From Fibrobacter succinogenes (GTDB lineage Bacteria; Fibrobacterota; Fibrobacteria; Fibrobacterales; Fibrobacteraceae), in NCBI GenBank assembly GCA_902776765.1, contig CACYRP010000011.1, positions 34,786-98,785 on the forward strand: a stretch of DNA of 64,000 nt, in the 5' to 3' direction. The notes below the pieces were generated by a model that searched no databases, had not been told where the DNA came from, and was given only the letters and a program-made list of their open reading frames with translations. A program made the position numbers and the translations under genes. Below are positions 33,636 to 42,268 of this stretch, one piece after another. Within the stretch, counting starts at the first letter, position 1; each line of letters starts with the position of its first letter.

Positions 33636-34172
33636 TTATTTTCCCTTCCTTCTTTTCAATTCTTCTATAACTTTTCTTCTAACCCTATCTTCCGATTCCT
33701 CATCACATTTTTTCTTATTTTTGTTATAGTTATCCCCAAAACAAGGTCCATTCATTTCTTGTATTCTTGCCTCAATAGCACCATCAAGAAGATCATTGCG
33801 CATAAGACTATCTAAAATAAGAGTCACAGCTTTTTTATACGCAATCGAATCCTGCATACTAGCACACGGTCTTGCCTCTCTACAAATTTTATCAACAACA
33901 TCCAAAAACAACTTGGTATCCTTGGTGTAATTCCACCGTTTCACAAATTCTTTTTCCGCAGCGTGAAACGTCCTAATTCCAACCATAATAGAATCAGATT
34001 GGTCTATATCCTTATATCTGAGAATTTGGGAACTGTCCAATGGGACTACAGATTTCTTTTGGGATACAGGCTGTTCTACCTGTTGCTGGCTCTGCGGTTC
34101 TTCTTTCTTCTCCGAGCACCCCACGTTTAGCAACGCAAATGCCATAGCGAATATCAAATATTTAGCTTTCAT
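33636..34172 (-). CDS. Small charged lipoprotein (paralog B)
   Basis: A 178-residue lipoprotein, lipobox in ALLNVGCSEKK, then a Gln/Ser-rich linker. It shares HAAEKEFVKRWNYTKDTKLF, VDKICREARPCA and LILDSLMRN with the gene at 32928 and ends in a very basic/acidic tail (NKNKKKCDEESEDRVRRKV). I chose the ATG at 34172 since AGGAG lies just before it and the signal peptide begins there (MKAKYLIFAMAF). It forms the upstream half of a lipoprotein + micro-protein duplication. Function unknown. Confidence 0.7.
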   Translation of the reverse strand: MKAKYLIFAMAFALLNVGCSEKKEEPQSQQQVEQPVSQKKSVVPLDSSQILRYKDIDQSDSIMVGIRTFHAAEKEFVKRWNYTKDTKLFLDVVDKICREARPCASMQDSIAYKKAVTLILDSLMRNDLLDGAIEARIQEMNGPCFGDNYNKNKKKCDEESEDRVRRKVIEELKRRKGK

Positions 34173-34262
34173 ACAAAGTTCTCCTAAGATTAAAATAATA
34201 ATATTTTGTGCAAAATCAAAATTCACAATCTAAATTTTCAAATAAAGACAAAAAACTCAATA

Positions 34263-34291
34263 AAAGAAAATGCCCACCCGAAGGTAGGCAT
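34263..34291 (-). terminator. Terminator of the cadherin-like protein gene
   Basis: Stem ATGCCTACC-ttc-GGGTGGGCAT on the minus strand (one G-U pair), followed by TTTTCTTTTA. Confidence 0.7.
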
Positions 34292-34332
34292 AACACTCTA
34301 GTAACTATAGACTAGTAACTGCGCCTCGGCGC
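34292..34332. repeat. CTAGTAACTA array plus GC hairpin
   Basis: CTCTAGTAACTATAGACTAG and TAACT, touching GCGCC-tc-GGCGC (34321-34332), which ends two bases before the stop codon of the cadherin-like gene. Confidence 0.6.
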
Positions 34333-34334
34333 GC

Positions 34335-37300
34335 TTACTTAATCGTCCATGTCTGATTGTTGACGCGGAGAATCTTGCGACCCTGAACCTGAGCAGAAGC
34401 ACTCTTGACTTCAGCCGGGTTCACAGGGAGCTTGGCGTTCCAAATTATACGGCCATTCATATCCATGATCTTTACGATACCGCGCTTGGCCATCACAGCG
34501 TTCTGCCAAGTGTTCTTCGGCTGAGCGATTTGCGGCTTTATGCCGGCACGTTTTTCATCAATAACAACGTACAAAGGAATCGTCACGTTCATACCGCTCG
34601 GATCAGAAACCTTAACGCCAATAGCGTATTTGCTACCTTCTCTGAAAGTGTAATCCTTAACAGCCGTCACGGTAAGTTCAGAACCCTTTAGAGAAATAGT
34701 CATATACTTCGCCAATGCGCTCGTTTCATTCGGCGTGTACGTAAGCACGTCACCGTCAACGTCCTTGACATACTTTTCAAGATTCCACTTGACATTCCAA
34801 TTCGAGCCAAACACAAAGGCTGTATCGCCATGCAAAAGCACAGGCTTGTCGTTGACCGGAGTAATATTCACGCAGAATTCAAAGCTCTTGGTGCCAGACT
34901 TCTTATCCTCCGCAATCACGACCACATAAGCCTTGCCTGTAGAATCCGGAGTGGAGTTGATTTCGAGAACGCCCTTGTCCGTAATTTCGACCTTGAGCTT
35001 TCCATCCTTGCTCTTTGCAGAATAGGTCAACGAATCACCTTCCGGATCCTTGAACCAAGAGGCCACCACAGACTTCGTGTACTTCAAAGCTCTCGAAGTC
35101 GGGAAATCTTCGGTCACCGTCGTATCAAGCGTTTTAGCGTCCACAACAACAGTCGGGAGCAAATTGCGCTTATCGACCATAATCGTCACCATAGCAGCCT
35201 TCTTAGACTTCATACCATTGATAACAGCATAGTAACCAAAGTAATCAATACCATCGAAACCGGCTTCAGGCTTGTACGTAAAGCTTCCATCCTTATTGAG
35301 GGTAAGCGTTCCATGAGCAGGCATCTGAGCAAGTTGAGCTTCCATGCCCTTCGTTACGCCTTCTGGATACACGTCATTGGCAAGAACACCATTCTTGGCA
35401 TCCACAGTCAAAGTGCTGTCATTAAACGTAGAGTATTCATCCTTCACAGCCTGAGCAACATCCTTCGGGGAGACGAGCTTTACACTTAGAGTGACACCAA
35501 CAGAATCCTTTCCATCCGAAGCGTAGAAGAAGATTGTTGCAAGTCCTGTTGCGCTTGCCACCGGTTTGACAGAAATAAAGTAGTTGCTTGCATTCACGCT
35601 ATCAACAACCGCCACAATCTTCGTACCGACAGCCTTGTATGTGAATTTCTGCGTACCTTCAGTCACTTCGCGATCGCTAAAGATCAAGGACTTTGTCGAG
35701 ATCTTGATTTGCGCAACTGTATCTTCGTCGAAGTCCATGTCGAGTGCCAAAGTATCCTTGAGGAAGGCGCTATCAGCAACTGTAACGGTCGGTTTTGCAT
35801 TAACCGGATCCACATGGATAACCACAGTAGCCTTGTTACTAATCATATCGTGGTTTGCAGTTTCCACGAGCACGTAAGTCAAAGTGTCATCGCCACGGAA
35901 ATCCTTATCCGGCGTATAGACAAACGACCCCAGCTGAGAGAACTCCGTCAACTTGCCATGCTTTGTAGAATCTATAGGCACAACGAGGAAGTCATCGCCA
36001 TCCAAATCATAACCAATTACAGCAAGTCCACGAACAATGGGAACAATCAAAGTTTCACCTTCAGTGGTCGTGTACGAAGTATCGGCGGCAACAGGCGGGG
36101 AGTTCGAATCCTTGATAGATACGACATAGCTAACATGGACCAAGTCCGACTTTCCATCCGTAGCAGAGACGGCTATAACAACAGTAGTATCCTTTTTGAC
36201 TCCAGACGGAACAATCTTTATGGTATCCTTCAAAGTAGCCTTGTCGAGCAGAGTCAAGATCTTCATCAAGTTAGCAGACATTTCCACAACAAAGGTGAGC
36301 TTGTCATTATCTTCGTCAGCGAACAAATCACCAAGAGGAATCTTTAACGTGTCTGCTTCGTTCAAGCTCTTAACCACGGCTTCAACAGTATCATACGGAG
36401 CAAGTACCTTTGTGGGGTGGTTTTCTGCAGGAGGATCGTCGGGGCATTCTGGGTCACCCGGGCATGTCGGGCCAACCGGTCCTTCGCCTTCATCGGTTAT
36501 TGTAATGTTAAACTGAGTCTTTGCAGATTCTGTTCCGCTCAAAGCAAGAACGGTAAGCGTCAAAGAGGTATCCTTATCAAGGTTCCTCGAGACATAGACG
36601 AGATCGTCACTCAAAGTCGGTGCACCTGCAGGCTTGACCATCGTCAAAATATTAGATACCGTCAAAGACGTTGCAATCGTCACATCTGCGCCTTCTTTAG
36701 CAGCAAAAATCTTCGAAAGAGGAATCTTCAAGGAATCCGATTCTTTCATAGTTACAGTTTGAACTTTATCATAGGGTTCAAGAAGCTTAAGGGCAGGTTC
36801 TTCAACAACCGTTTCGCATTCACCGAGAGAAATGGCGGCTACCGTAATGACATTCTTGGCAATATTTTCGGCAAAACCTTCCTTGTAGCTCATCTGGATG
36901 GCAAGCTGCTGGGTAAGATCCAAAGTTGTCTGCTGGCCCCAGCCTTCTTCTTGCGCAAAGTTTTGGAAATCCAGGAACTTCGACGAAAACTCGCTTTGAG
37001 CGGGCACAACAACGCCAAAATAGTTGTAGTCCGTAATCGTCGCCTGTTTCAAATCCACACGGAATGGGCGATCGGCCTTATAGGTAAGGCAAAGTCCAGA
37101 ATGGGCGGAAATATCTACAACGGCATCTTTCGAGTTGACTTGCTTCCAGACAAAACCAAAGCCCGCAACGCTGTATTCACTTGACTTGAGAGCCAGATTT
37201 GCCGTAAATTGCTTATATCCTTCATCGGTATCTGCACGCACGCCAGTTGCGCCATCGGCCGCAGGCTGTGCATAATCATACCAGTAGGCCGGTTGCATGT

Positions 37301-37400
37301 CATTGCCCGTTTTCTTGTCAAAACTCCAAACCGTCGCGCCGGCGAAACCCATCGTCACGCCAGTCAACGCCATCACCAAAGACAAAGATAGCGATTTCAT
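34335..37400 (-). CDS. Large secreted protein with cadherin-like/Ig repeats and T9SS-like tail
   Basis: A 1021-residue exported protein with a signal peptide to about residue 21 (GVTMGFAGA). Residues 22-195 form a jelly-roll-like domain (ATVWSFDKKTGNDMQPAYW, LCLTYKADRPFRVDL) resembling carbohydrate-binding domains of Fibrobacter glycanases. Then come serial cadherin/Big-type repeats (about 200-930) with phrases such as FSDREVTEGTQKFTYKA, SFTYKPEAGFDGIDYFGYY, VYTPDKDFRGDDTLTYVLV and GDVLTYTPNE, broken by a Gly/Pro/Cys linker near residue 305. The final 60 residues (RGIVKIMDMNGRIIWNAKL, GRKILRVNNQTWTIK) look like a T9SS type A sorting domain. Probably a surface adhesin or scaffold. Confidence 0.75.
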   Translation of the reverse strand: MKSLSLSLVMALTGVTMGFAGATVWSFDKKTGNDMQPAYWYDYAQPAADGATGVRADTDEGYKQFTANLALKSSEYSVAGFGFVWKQVNSKDAVVDISAHSGLCLTYKADRPFRVDLKQATITDYNYFGVVVPAQSEFSSKFLDFQNFAQEEGWGQQTTLDLTQQLAIQMSYKEGFAENIAKNVITVAAISLGECETVVEEPALKLLEPYDKVQTVTMKESDSLKIPLSKIFAAKEGADVTIATSLTVSNILTMVKPAGAPTLSDDLVYVSRNLDKDTSLTLTVLALSGTESAKTQFNITITDEGEGPVGPTCPGDPECPDDPPAENHPTKVLAPYDTVEAVVKSLNEADTLKIPLGDLFADEDNDKLTFVVEMSANLMKILTLLDKATLKDTIKIVPSGVKKDTTVVIAVSATDGKSDLVHVSYVVSIKDSNSPPVAADTSYTTTEGETLIVPIVRGLAVIGYDLDGDDFLVVPIDSTKHGKLTEFSQLGSFVYTPDKDFRGDDTLTYVLVETANHDMISNKATVVIHVDPVNAKPTVTVADSAFLKDTLALDMDFDEDTVAQIKISTKSLIFSDREVTEGTQKFTYKAVGTKIVAVVDSVNASNYFISVKPVASATGLATIFFYASDGKDSVGVTLSVKLVSPKDVAQAVKDEYSTFNDSTLTVDAKNGVLANDVYPEGVTKGMEAQLAQMPAHGTLTLNKDGSFTYKPEAGFDGIDYFGYYAVINGMKSKKAAMVTIMVDKRNLLPTVVVDAKTLDTTVTEDFPTSRALKYTKSVVASWFKDPEGDSLTYSAKSKDGKLKVEITDKGVLEINSTPDSTGKAYVVVIAEDKKSGTKSFEFCVNITPVNDKPVLLHGDTAFVFGSNWNVKWNLEKYVKDVDGDVLTYTPNETSALAKYMTISLKGSELTVTAVKDYTFREGSKYAIGVKVSDPSGMNVTIPLYVVIDEKRAGIKPQIAQPKNTWQNAVMAKRGIVKIMDMNGRIIWNAKLPVNPAEVKSASAQVQGRKILRVNNQTWTIK

Positions 37401-37488
37401 TTTTCAAACTCCTCTCAAGTTATCACCTTCACCCATCAGGATAAATCTATATTATCCTTACGAAAATGTCACTAGGTATGTAAAAAAA

Positions 37489-39342
37489 TTATCCCAAATT
37501 GTCCAGTATTTCAAACCGTTCGTAGGCCTGTTCGAGAGCCGCTTCGGCATCTGAAATCTTTTTCTGGAGTTCCACAATGAGAGGCGCGTTCGTATAGACC
37601 TCAGGTTTGGAAAGTTCCAACTGAAAATCGGCAATTTCCTTTTCGAGTTTTTCAATTTTTTCGGGCAATGCGGCGTATTCGCGCTCTTCGTTGTAACTGC
37701 GCTTTTTCTTTTTCGCAGGCGCGGGGGACGCAGCGGCGGCGGCGCCAGCGTTAGAGCGGGCTTGCTTTTCGGCCTCTTTTTCGGCAGCGATGCGGGCAGC
37801 GTTTGCCGCTTCCTTGTCGCGGAGCTTCTTGTTCGCCTCGTAATCGGAGTAACCGCCGACCGCCTCGAACACGTGGCCATCTTCTTCGATGGCGAGAATA
37901 CCTGTCGCCACGGAATCGAGGAAGGCACGGTCATGACTGACAGTCAGGACGGTGCCGTTATAGTCCGCGAGGAGTTCGGCCAGAAGGTCAAGGGTTTCCA
38001 TGTCCAAGTCGTTCGTGGGCTCGTCAAGCACCAACACATTGCTCGGGTGGCTAAAGAGGCACGCGAGCAAAAGGCGATTGCGTTCACCGCCACTAAGAGC
38101 GCTGATTGGCCCGCGTGCGCGATCGGCAGAGAACAAGAAGTCTTGCAAATAACTTAACACATGGCGTTTGACGCCATTCAGCGTGATGTAAGCTTGACCG
38201 TCTCCGATGTTTTCGACGAGCGACTTGTCTTCGCGCAGGCGGGTGCGCATCTGGTCAAAATATGCAATGTGAAGGTTGCTGCCCAAACGGACTTCACCCG
38301 ATTCCGGCTGGAGTTCGCCGAGAATCAAGCGCAAAAGCGTCGTCTTTCCGGAGCCATTCGGCCCCACAATGCCAATGCGGTCGCCACGGCTAATTTCGGT
38401 CGAGAGGTCGTTAATGAGCGGACTTCCGTCATATGAATAGCTCACGTTCTTGAGGCGTGCAACGAGGCGGCCGGAACGGTCGGCTTCCGTAATCTGCATG
38501 TTCACATTGCCTGTACGGGAGCGGCGGGCCGCGCGTTCTTCGCGCATCTTGATAAGGGCGCGGACTCGCCCCTCGTTGCGCGTACGGCGTGCCTGGATGC
38601 CCTTGCGGATCCACACTTCTTCTTCGGCAAGCTTCTTATCGAAAAGCGCATTCGCCTTTTCTTCTTCGGCAAGCGCCTGGTCCCTGAACTGCACAAACTT
38701 ATCGTACGGAAAATTCCAACTGCGCACACGCCCACGGTCCAGTTCAAAAATGCGAGTCGCGGTACGGCGTACAAATGCACGGTCGTGACTCACGAACATC
38801 ACCGCACAAGAAAGCCTCGTCACAATACCTTCCAGCCATTGGATGGCAGGGATATCCAAATGGTTCGTCGGCTCGTCGAGCAAGAGCAAATCCGGGTCCT
38901 CGGCCACGGCACGCGCAAAAAGCACACGGCGCTTCTGCCCACCGCTCAAGCTGTCATAAGGCGCATCTGCATCGATGCCCGTTTTGCCAAGAATCGCCTC
39001 GGCAGTCGCATTATGCGCACCATCGTCCAAAATCTTCTTGGAAATCACGGAACCGCCACTCACCACGGGCACGCGACCCATCACAATGTCGCGAACAGTT
39101 CCGTCGAGATGTGCCGGAATTTCCTGAATCATGCGAGCTACCTTGAGTCCTGACTTCTTCACAATTTCGCCGGAATTGGTATCCATTTCGCCCGTCAGCA
39201 CTTTCAACAGCGTACTCTTGCCTTCGCCATTACGGCCCACAAGGCAAATACGGTCTCCCGCCTCGATATCGAACGAGACATTATCCAAAAGCGGCGGACC
39301 GCCAAAACGCAACAAGATATTCTGAGCAGACAAAATGGGCAT
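37489..39342 (-). CDS. uup: ABC-F family ATPase, Uup-like
   Basis: A soluble protein of 617 residues with two ABC domains and no membrane part. First domain: VGRNGEGKST, LSGGQKRR, LLLDEPTNHLD. Second: VGPNGSGKTT, LSGGERNR, LVLDEPTNDLD. They are joined by the charged linker typical of ABC-F ribosome-acting proteins, and the C-terminal 100 residues (AAAASPAPAKKKKRSYN, then a coiled coil) match the DNA-binding-like tail of Uup. It probably acts on ribosomes or replication intermediates. I placed the start at the ATG at 39342, which has GAAGGG before it, not at an upstream in-frame codon. A second ABC-F gene lies at 51040. Confidence 0.87.
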   Translation of the reverse strand: MPILSAQNILLRFGGPPLLDNVSFDIEAGDRICLVGRNGEGKSTLLKVLTGEMDTNSGEIVKKSGLKVARMIQEIPAHLDGTVRDIVMGRVPVVSGGSVISKKILDDGAHNATAEAILGKTGIDADAPYDSLSGGQKRRVLFARAVAEDPDLLLLDEPTNHLDIPAIQWLEGIVTRLSCAVMFVSHDRAFVRRTATRIFELDRGRVRSWNFPYDKFVQFRDQALAEEEKANALFDKKLAEEEVWIRKGIQARRTRNEGRVRALIKMREERAARRSRTGNVNMQITEADRSGRLVARLKNVSYSYDGSPLINDLSTEISRGDRIGIVGPNGSGKTTLLRLILGELQPESGEVRLGSNLHIAYFDQMRTRLREDKSLVENIGDGQAYITLNGVKRHVLSYLQDFLFSADRARGPISALSGGERNRLLLACLFSHPSNVLVLDEPTNDLDMETLDLLAELLADYNGTVLTVSHDRAFLDSVATGILAIEEDGHVFEAVGGYSDYEANKKLRDKEAANAARIAAEKEAEKQARSNAGAAAAASPAPAKKKKRSYNEEREYAALPEKIEKLEKEIADFQLELSKPEVYTNAPLIVELQKKISDAEAALEQAYERFEILDNLG

Positions 39343-39416
39343 AAATAAACCCTTCCATAATAACTTTTTCACTTCAAAAAATAGAAAAAACGTTTATTTA
39401 TCTATTTTTGCGCGAA

Positions 39417-40553
39417 ATGCGATTCTTGACCCAAAAGCTACTGGCACTAGCCGCCTTCGCAACACCTGCTCTGGCAGGCGCGAAGGCCACCGTGGAAACC
39501 CCGATAGACAGTTCCACAACTGCAATATGCAATGATTCGACAGATAACTTCCAACGTTTTTCTGCCGTTCCTGTGCTTGGCTACACCGAAGAAACGCAGT
39601 ACCAGTTTGGCGCCATGGCGATTATCTTTTTCAAGCCTGAATTCGAGGGCGGACACGCCTCCGAGCTGGACCTCTCCTTCTATGGGACCTCACGCAAACA
39701 GGTAACAGGCTCCTTTTCACCCAAGTTCTACCTCTTGAAAGACCGCATCTCAGGCAATGTAGACCTCCACTACGAAGACTGGGTCGGCAATTATTTTGCG
39801 CGCAAGAACAATCCCGATATCGACGACTACCGCAAGTTCGATCGCCAGACATTCTACATCAAGACACACATCAATACAAACTTCGGTACGTTACAATGGC
39901 ACCCTGACTTTAAGTACGGGCTATTCCTTGAAATCAACAACACCAACGTCAATTTCAACAACTACCACTACCACGGCAGCATCGAAGAACCCCAAAACAC
40001 CGATGGATGGCGCAACGGCATCGGCTACCACCTTTCCATCGACACCCGCGACAACACCAACTGGGCTCGACATGGATACCTAGTCCAATGGGGGCATTAT
40101 TTTTACAACAAAGGAATGGGCAATTACAACTACACCCATCAAGAACTCGACATCCGCGGCTACTCTGAATTTATCTGGAATACATCCATGGCTGTCGGTT
40201 TCCTTTGGCAACGCGTCGACGGACACGCTCCTTTCGACAAACTAGCAGGGTCCGACGGGCTCAAGCGGTTCCGTGGCGTCGAAAAGAATTACTTCTACGG
40301 CAACCAGGCGATGTTCTTGCAAGTCGAATTCCGCAAGAAACTCTTTTGGCGACTTGCAGGCGACATCTTCTTCGAAGGCGGAAAAACAGGCGATTACTTT
40401 AGTGACCTTATGCGTAACAAGTGGCACAGGAGCCTTGGCTTCGGGGGGCGGTTCGCCCTCAACAAGAAGGAAAACTTGTATGCCCGCTGCGAACTTTCAT
40501 GGGTGGATTTCAAGAACGTCGGCATGACAATGTACGTCCGCGATGCGTTTTAG
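39417..40553 (+). CDS. Omp85/BamA-type outer-membrane barrel, no POTRA domains
   Basis: A 378-residue protein with a signal peptide (LAALAAFATPALAGA). The mature chain alternates polar and aromatic residues in likely beta-strands (YGLFLEINNTNVNFNNYHY, GFLWQRVDGHAPF) and contains GYHLSIDTRDNTNWARHGYLVQWG and GSDGLKRFRGVEKNYFYGNQAMFLQVEFRK, the region corresponding to the VRGY/F-type signature of the Omp85 bacterial surface-antigen domain. It ends in Phe, as outer-membrane barrels do. The first 45 residues are too short for POTRA domains, so this is a barrel-only member. I start at the ATG at 39417; an in-frame TTG lies 9 bases upstream. Confidence 0.75.
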   Translation: MRFLTQKLLALAAFATPALAGAKATVETPIDSSTTAICNDSTDNFQRFSAVPVLGYTEETQYQFGAMAIIFFKPEFEGGHASELDLSFYGTSRKQVTGSFSPKFYLLKDRISGNVDLHYEDWVGNYFARKNNPDIDDYRKFDRQTFYIKTHINTNFGTLQWHPDFKYGLFLEINNTNVNFNNYHYHGSIEEPQNTDGWRNGIGYHLSIDTRDNTNWARHGYLVQWGHYFYNKGMGNYNYTHQELDIRGYSEFIWNTSMAVGFLWQRVDGHAPFDKLAGSDGLKRFRGVEKNYFYGNQAMFLQVEFRKKLFWRLAGDIFFEGGKTGDYFSDLMRNKWHRSLGFGGRFALNKKENLYARCELSWVDFKNVGMTMYVRDAF

Positions 40554-40690
40554 TTACCAGTTGATAGTTAGTAGTTACTAGAAGTTAGGTAATAGAATTT
40601 AAGGATTAGGCATGTCATCCTGAGGCAAATGCCGATGAATCTAGTTACGGTTCTAGTAACTTAGAACTCAGAACTTTAGAACTTAAAGTT
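40553..40690. repeat. Long TTACTAG / GTCATCCTGAG / AACTTAG array
   Basis: TTACCAGTTGATAGTTAGTAG and TTACTAGAAG, an ATTAGG unit, TGTCATCCTGAGGCAAATG with GAATCTAG (40612-40642), then GGTTCTAGTAAC, TTAGAACTCAGAAC and TTTAGAACTT. Three repeat words meet in 140 bases behind the barrel gene. Confidence 0.65.
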
Positions 40691-40714
40691 TTGGACTGCT
40701 TCGAAGCAGCTTCA

Positions 40715-40753
40715 ATAAAAAAGCGAATGCAAACCCGAAAGCCTGCATCCGCC
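40715..40753 (-). terminator. Terminator of nuoA
   Basis: 9-bp stem GCGGATGCA/TGCATTCGC on the minus strand (one G-U pair), followed by TTTTTTATT, 33 bases beyond the stop. Confidence 0.7.
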
Positions 40754-40785
40754 ATTTTGAGATAGAATAATCAACGGTTTAAGGA

Positions 40786-41178
40786 TTAGTCCTTAACGCT
40801 GTTCCAGTCGAGGACGCCCTTCTTCAAGAGGTAGATATAACCTGCTTCGAGAATCAGGAGGAATCCGAGAAGGATGAACAGCAATTCCCAGCCGCCAGCG
40901 AGGAACTGGATGGTCCAGGGATAGATAAAGGCCACTTCGAGGTCAAAAACCAGGAAAAGCATGGCGACCATGTAATATTTGACCGGATAGCGTTCGTTTG
41001 CCGTGCCGGAAACGTGAGCTAGACCACATTCGTAAGCAGAACCTTTGATGATGGTCTGCTTGATTTTGCCCGGGTGGAGCACCCAGTTGGCAATCAAAAG
41101 AATGGTCGGAATGCAAAGAGCCATGATCACAAGAATGGTCATAGCGAAGGTTGTGTCGAAAATTTCAACATTACTCAT
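40786..41178 (-). CDS. nuoA: NADH-quinone oxidoreductase subunit A (isolated gene)
   Basis: A 130-residue membrane subunit of respiratory complex I, with three hydrophobic helices and the hallmark SAYECGL and MLFLVFDLEVAFIYPW segments, the latter with the conserved acidic residues. It is probably part of the proton-channel junction with the peripheral arm. It is alone here: no nuoB or other nuo gene precedes or follows it, and a terminator lies just downstream. Either the complex is encoded elsewhere or this is a displaced first gene. The gene itself looks intact. Confidence 0.9.
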   Translation of the reverse strand: MSNVEIFDTTFAMTILVIMALCIPTILLIANWVLHPGKIKQTIIKGSAYECGLAHVSGTANERYPVKYYMVAMLFLVFDLEVAFIYPWTIQFLAGGWELLFILLGFLLILEAGYIYLLKKGVLDWNSVKD

Positions 41179-41248
41179 AGTGATTCCAAAGATAGTAAAA
41201 AAGTTTTTGCCATTTCAATTCATTTTTGTAAACTATATTTGGTATATC

Positions 41249-42160
41249 ATGAAGAAAAGAATCCTATCTATTGGTGTTATAGGGGTTACTGCATTTTTGT
41301 TTGGCTGTTCTGACGACGCACCGAGTCCGGTTGCGCCACCAGTTTCCTATAATGAATCTTCCTCCTCTACAGTTGTTGTAGCGTCCTCCAGTTCCATCCA
41401 GCAGTCGGCATCATCGTCATCTGTAAATAACGGTGGCCAGAGCGAGAAAGGCACAGTCTACGAGCACAAGATTGTCGACGTTCCTGCACCGGACATCGAC
41501 TACCCGGACATTGTCAACAATCCGGTATTCTGCTGGACTCCTGGCTGCGAGGCAACCGTGGTACCACCATCCTCTTCGTCCAAGGCCACACCAAAGTCGT
41601 CCTCCCAGAACGTTATCACAATAGACACTCCCGAGAACAAGCCGCCTGTCATTAATGGCATGACGATGACGGATGCTCGCGACAACAAGTCTTACAAGCT
41701 CATGCAGATTGGCGGCAAGCTCTGGATGGCACAAGACATTGACTATGCCGGTGTCACTAGCGAATGCTACAACGAACAGGCCGATAAATGCGCCTCCAAC
41801 GGCAGACTCTACACGTTCAACTCGGCACAGAAGGTATGCCCGACAGGTTGGAAACTCCCCAACCGTGAAGAAGCTCAAGCAGCTCTCGACGACGAAAATG
41901 TTCCATGGACATACAGCGGCCGTTGCAAAGATGGCGACTGCAACTTCATGGGTGACATGGGCTTCCACTGGACGTCCAGCGATCCGCAGAGTACCGACAA
42001 GAAATACAACGATAATGGCGGAAGTAGCGGAGCACTCATCATCGTGGAAAAATCGCCCGACTATTTCAAGCCTAAGGAAGACGACCCCGACGATAAGGCG
42101 AAGTTCTTCCAGGTAGACTCTAAGAGCAAACGCTTCAGTGTTCGTTGCGTCCAAGAGTAA
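41249..42160 (+). CDS. FISUMP-domain lipoprotein
   Basis: A 303-residue lipoprotein. The signal peptide starts MKKRILSIGVIGV and ends in lipobox FLFGCSDDA, and a Ser-rich linker (SSSSIQQSASSSS) follows. The C-terminal half is a Fibrobacter major paralogous domain: MTDARDNKSYKLMQIGGKLWMAQDID, YNEQADKCASNGRLYTFNSAQKVCPTGWKLPNREE and FHWTSSDPQ. I chose the ATG at 41249 because the longer frame runs into the divergent nuoA gene. Surface role unknown; the domain is widespread in Fibrobacter and may bind carbohydrate or protein. Confidence 0.85.
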   Translation: MKKRILSIGVIGVTAFLFGCSDDAPSPVAPPVSYNESSSSTVVVASSSSIQQSASSSSVNNGGQSEKGTVYEHKIVDVPAPDIDYPDIVNNPVFCWTPGCEATVVPPSSSSKATPKSSSQNVITIDTPENKPPVINGMTMTDARDNKSYKLMQIGGKLWMAQDIDYAGVTSECYNEQADKCASNGRLYTFNSAQKVCPTGWKLPNREEAQAALDDENVPWTYSGRCKDGDCNFMGDMGFHWTSSDPQSTDKKYNDNGGSSGALIIVEKSPDYFKPKEDDPDDKAKFFQVDSKSKRFSVRCVQE

Positions 42161-42184
42161 ATCACAAAAGTTTCCTCCTTACAC

Positions 42185-42230
42185 AAAGGACCTTACCTGC
42201 TTATGCAGGCGAGGTCCTTTTCCTTTTTAC
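42185..42230 (+). terminator. Terminator of the FISUMP lipoprotein
   Basis: Long stem AAAGGACCT + CCTGC with GCAGG + AGGTCCTTT, a TTAT loop and CCTTTTT after it. Confidence 0.88.
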
Positions 42231-42268
42231 ACGAGAATCGTACATCCAACTTTACTAAATTCTCTTTT

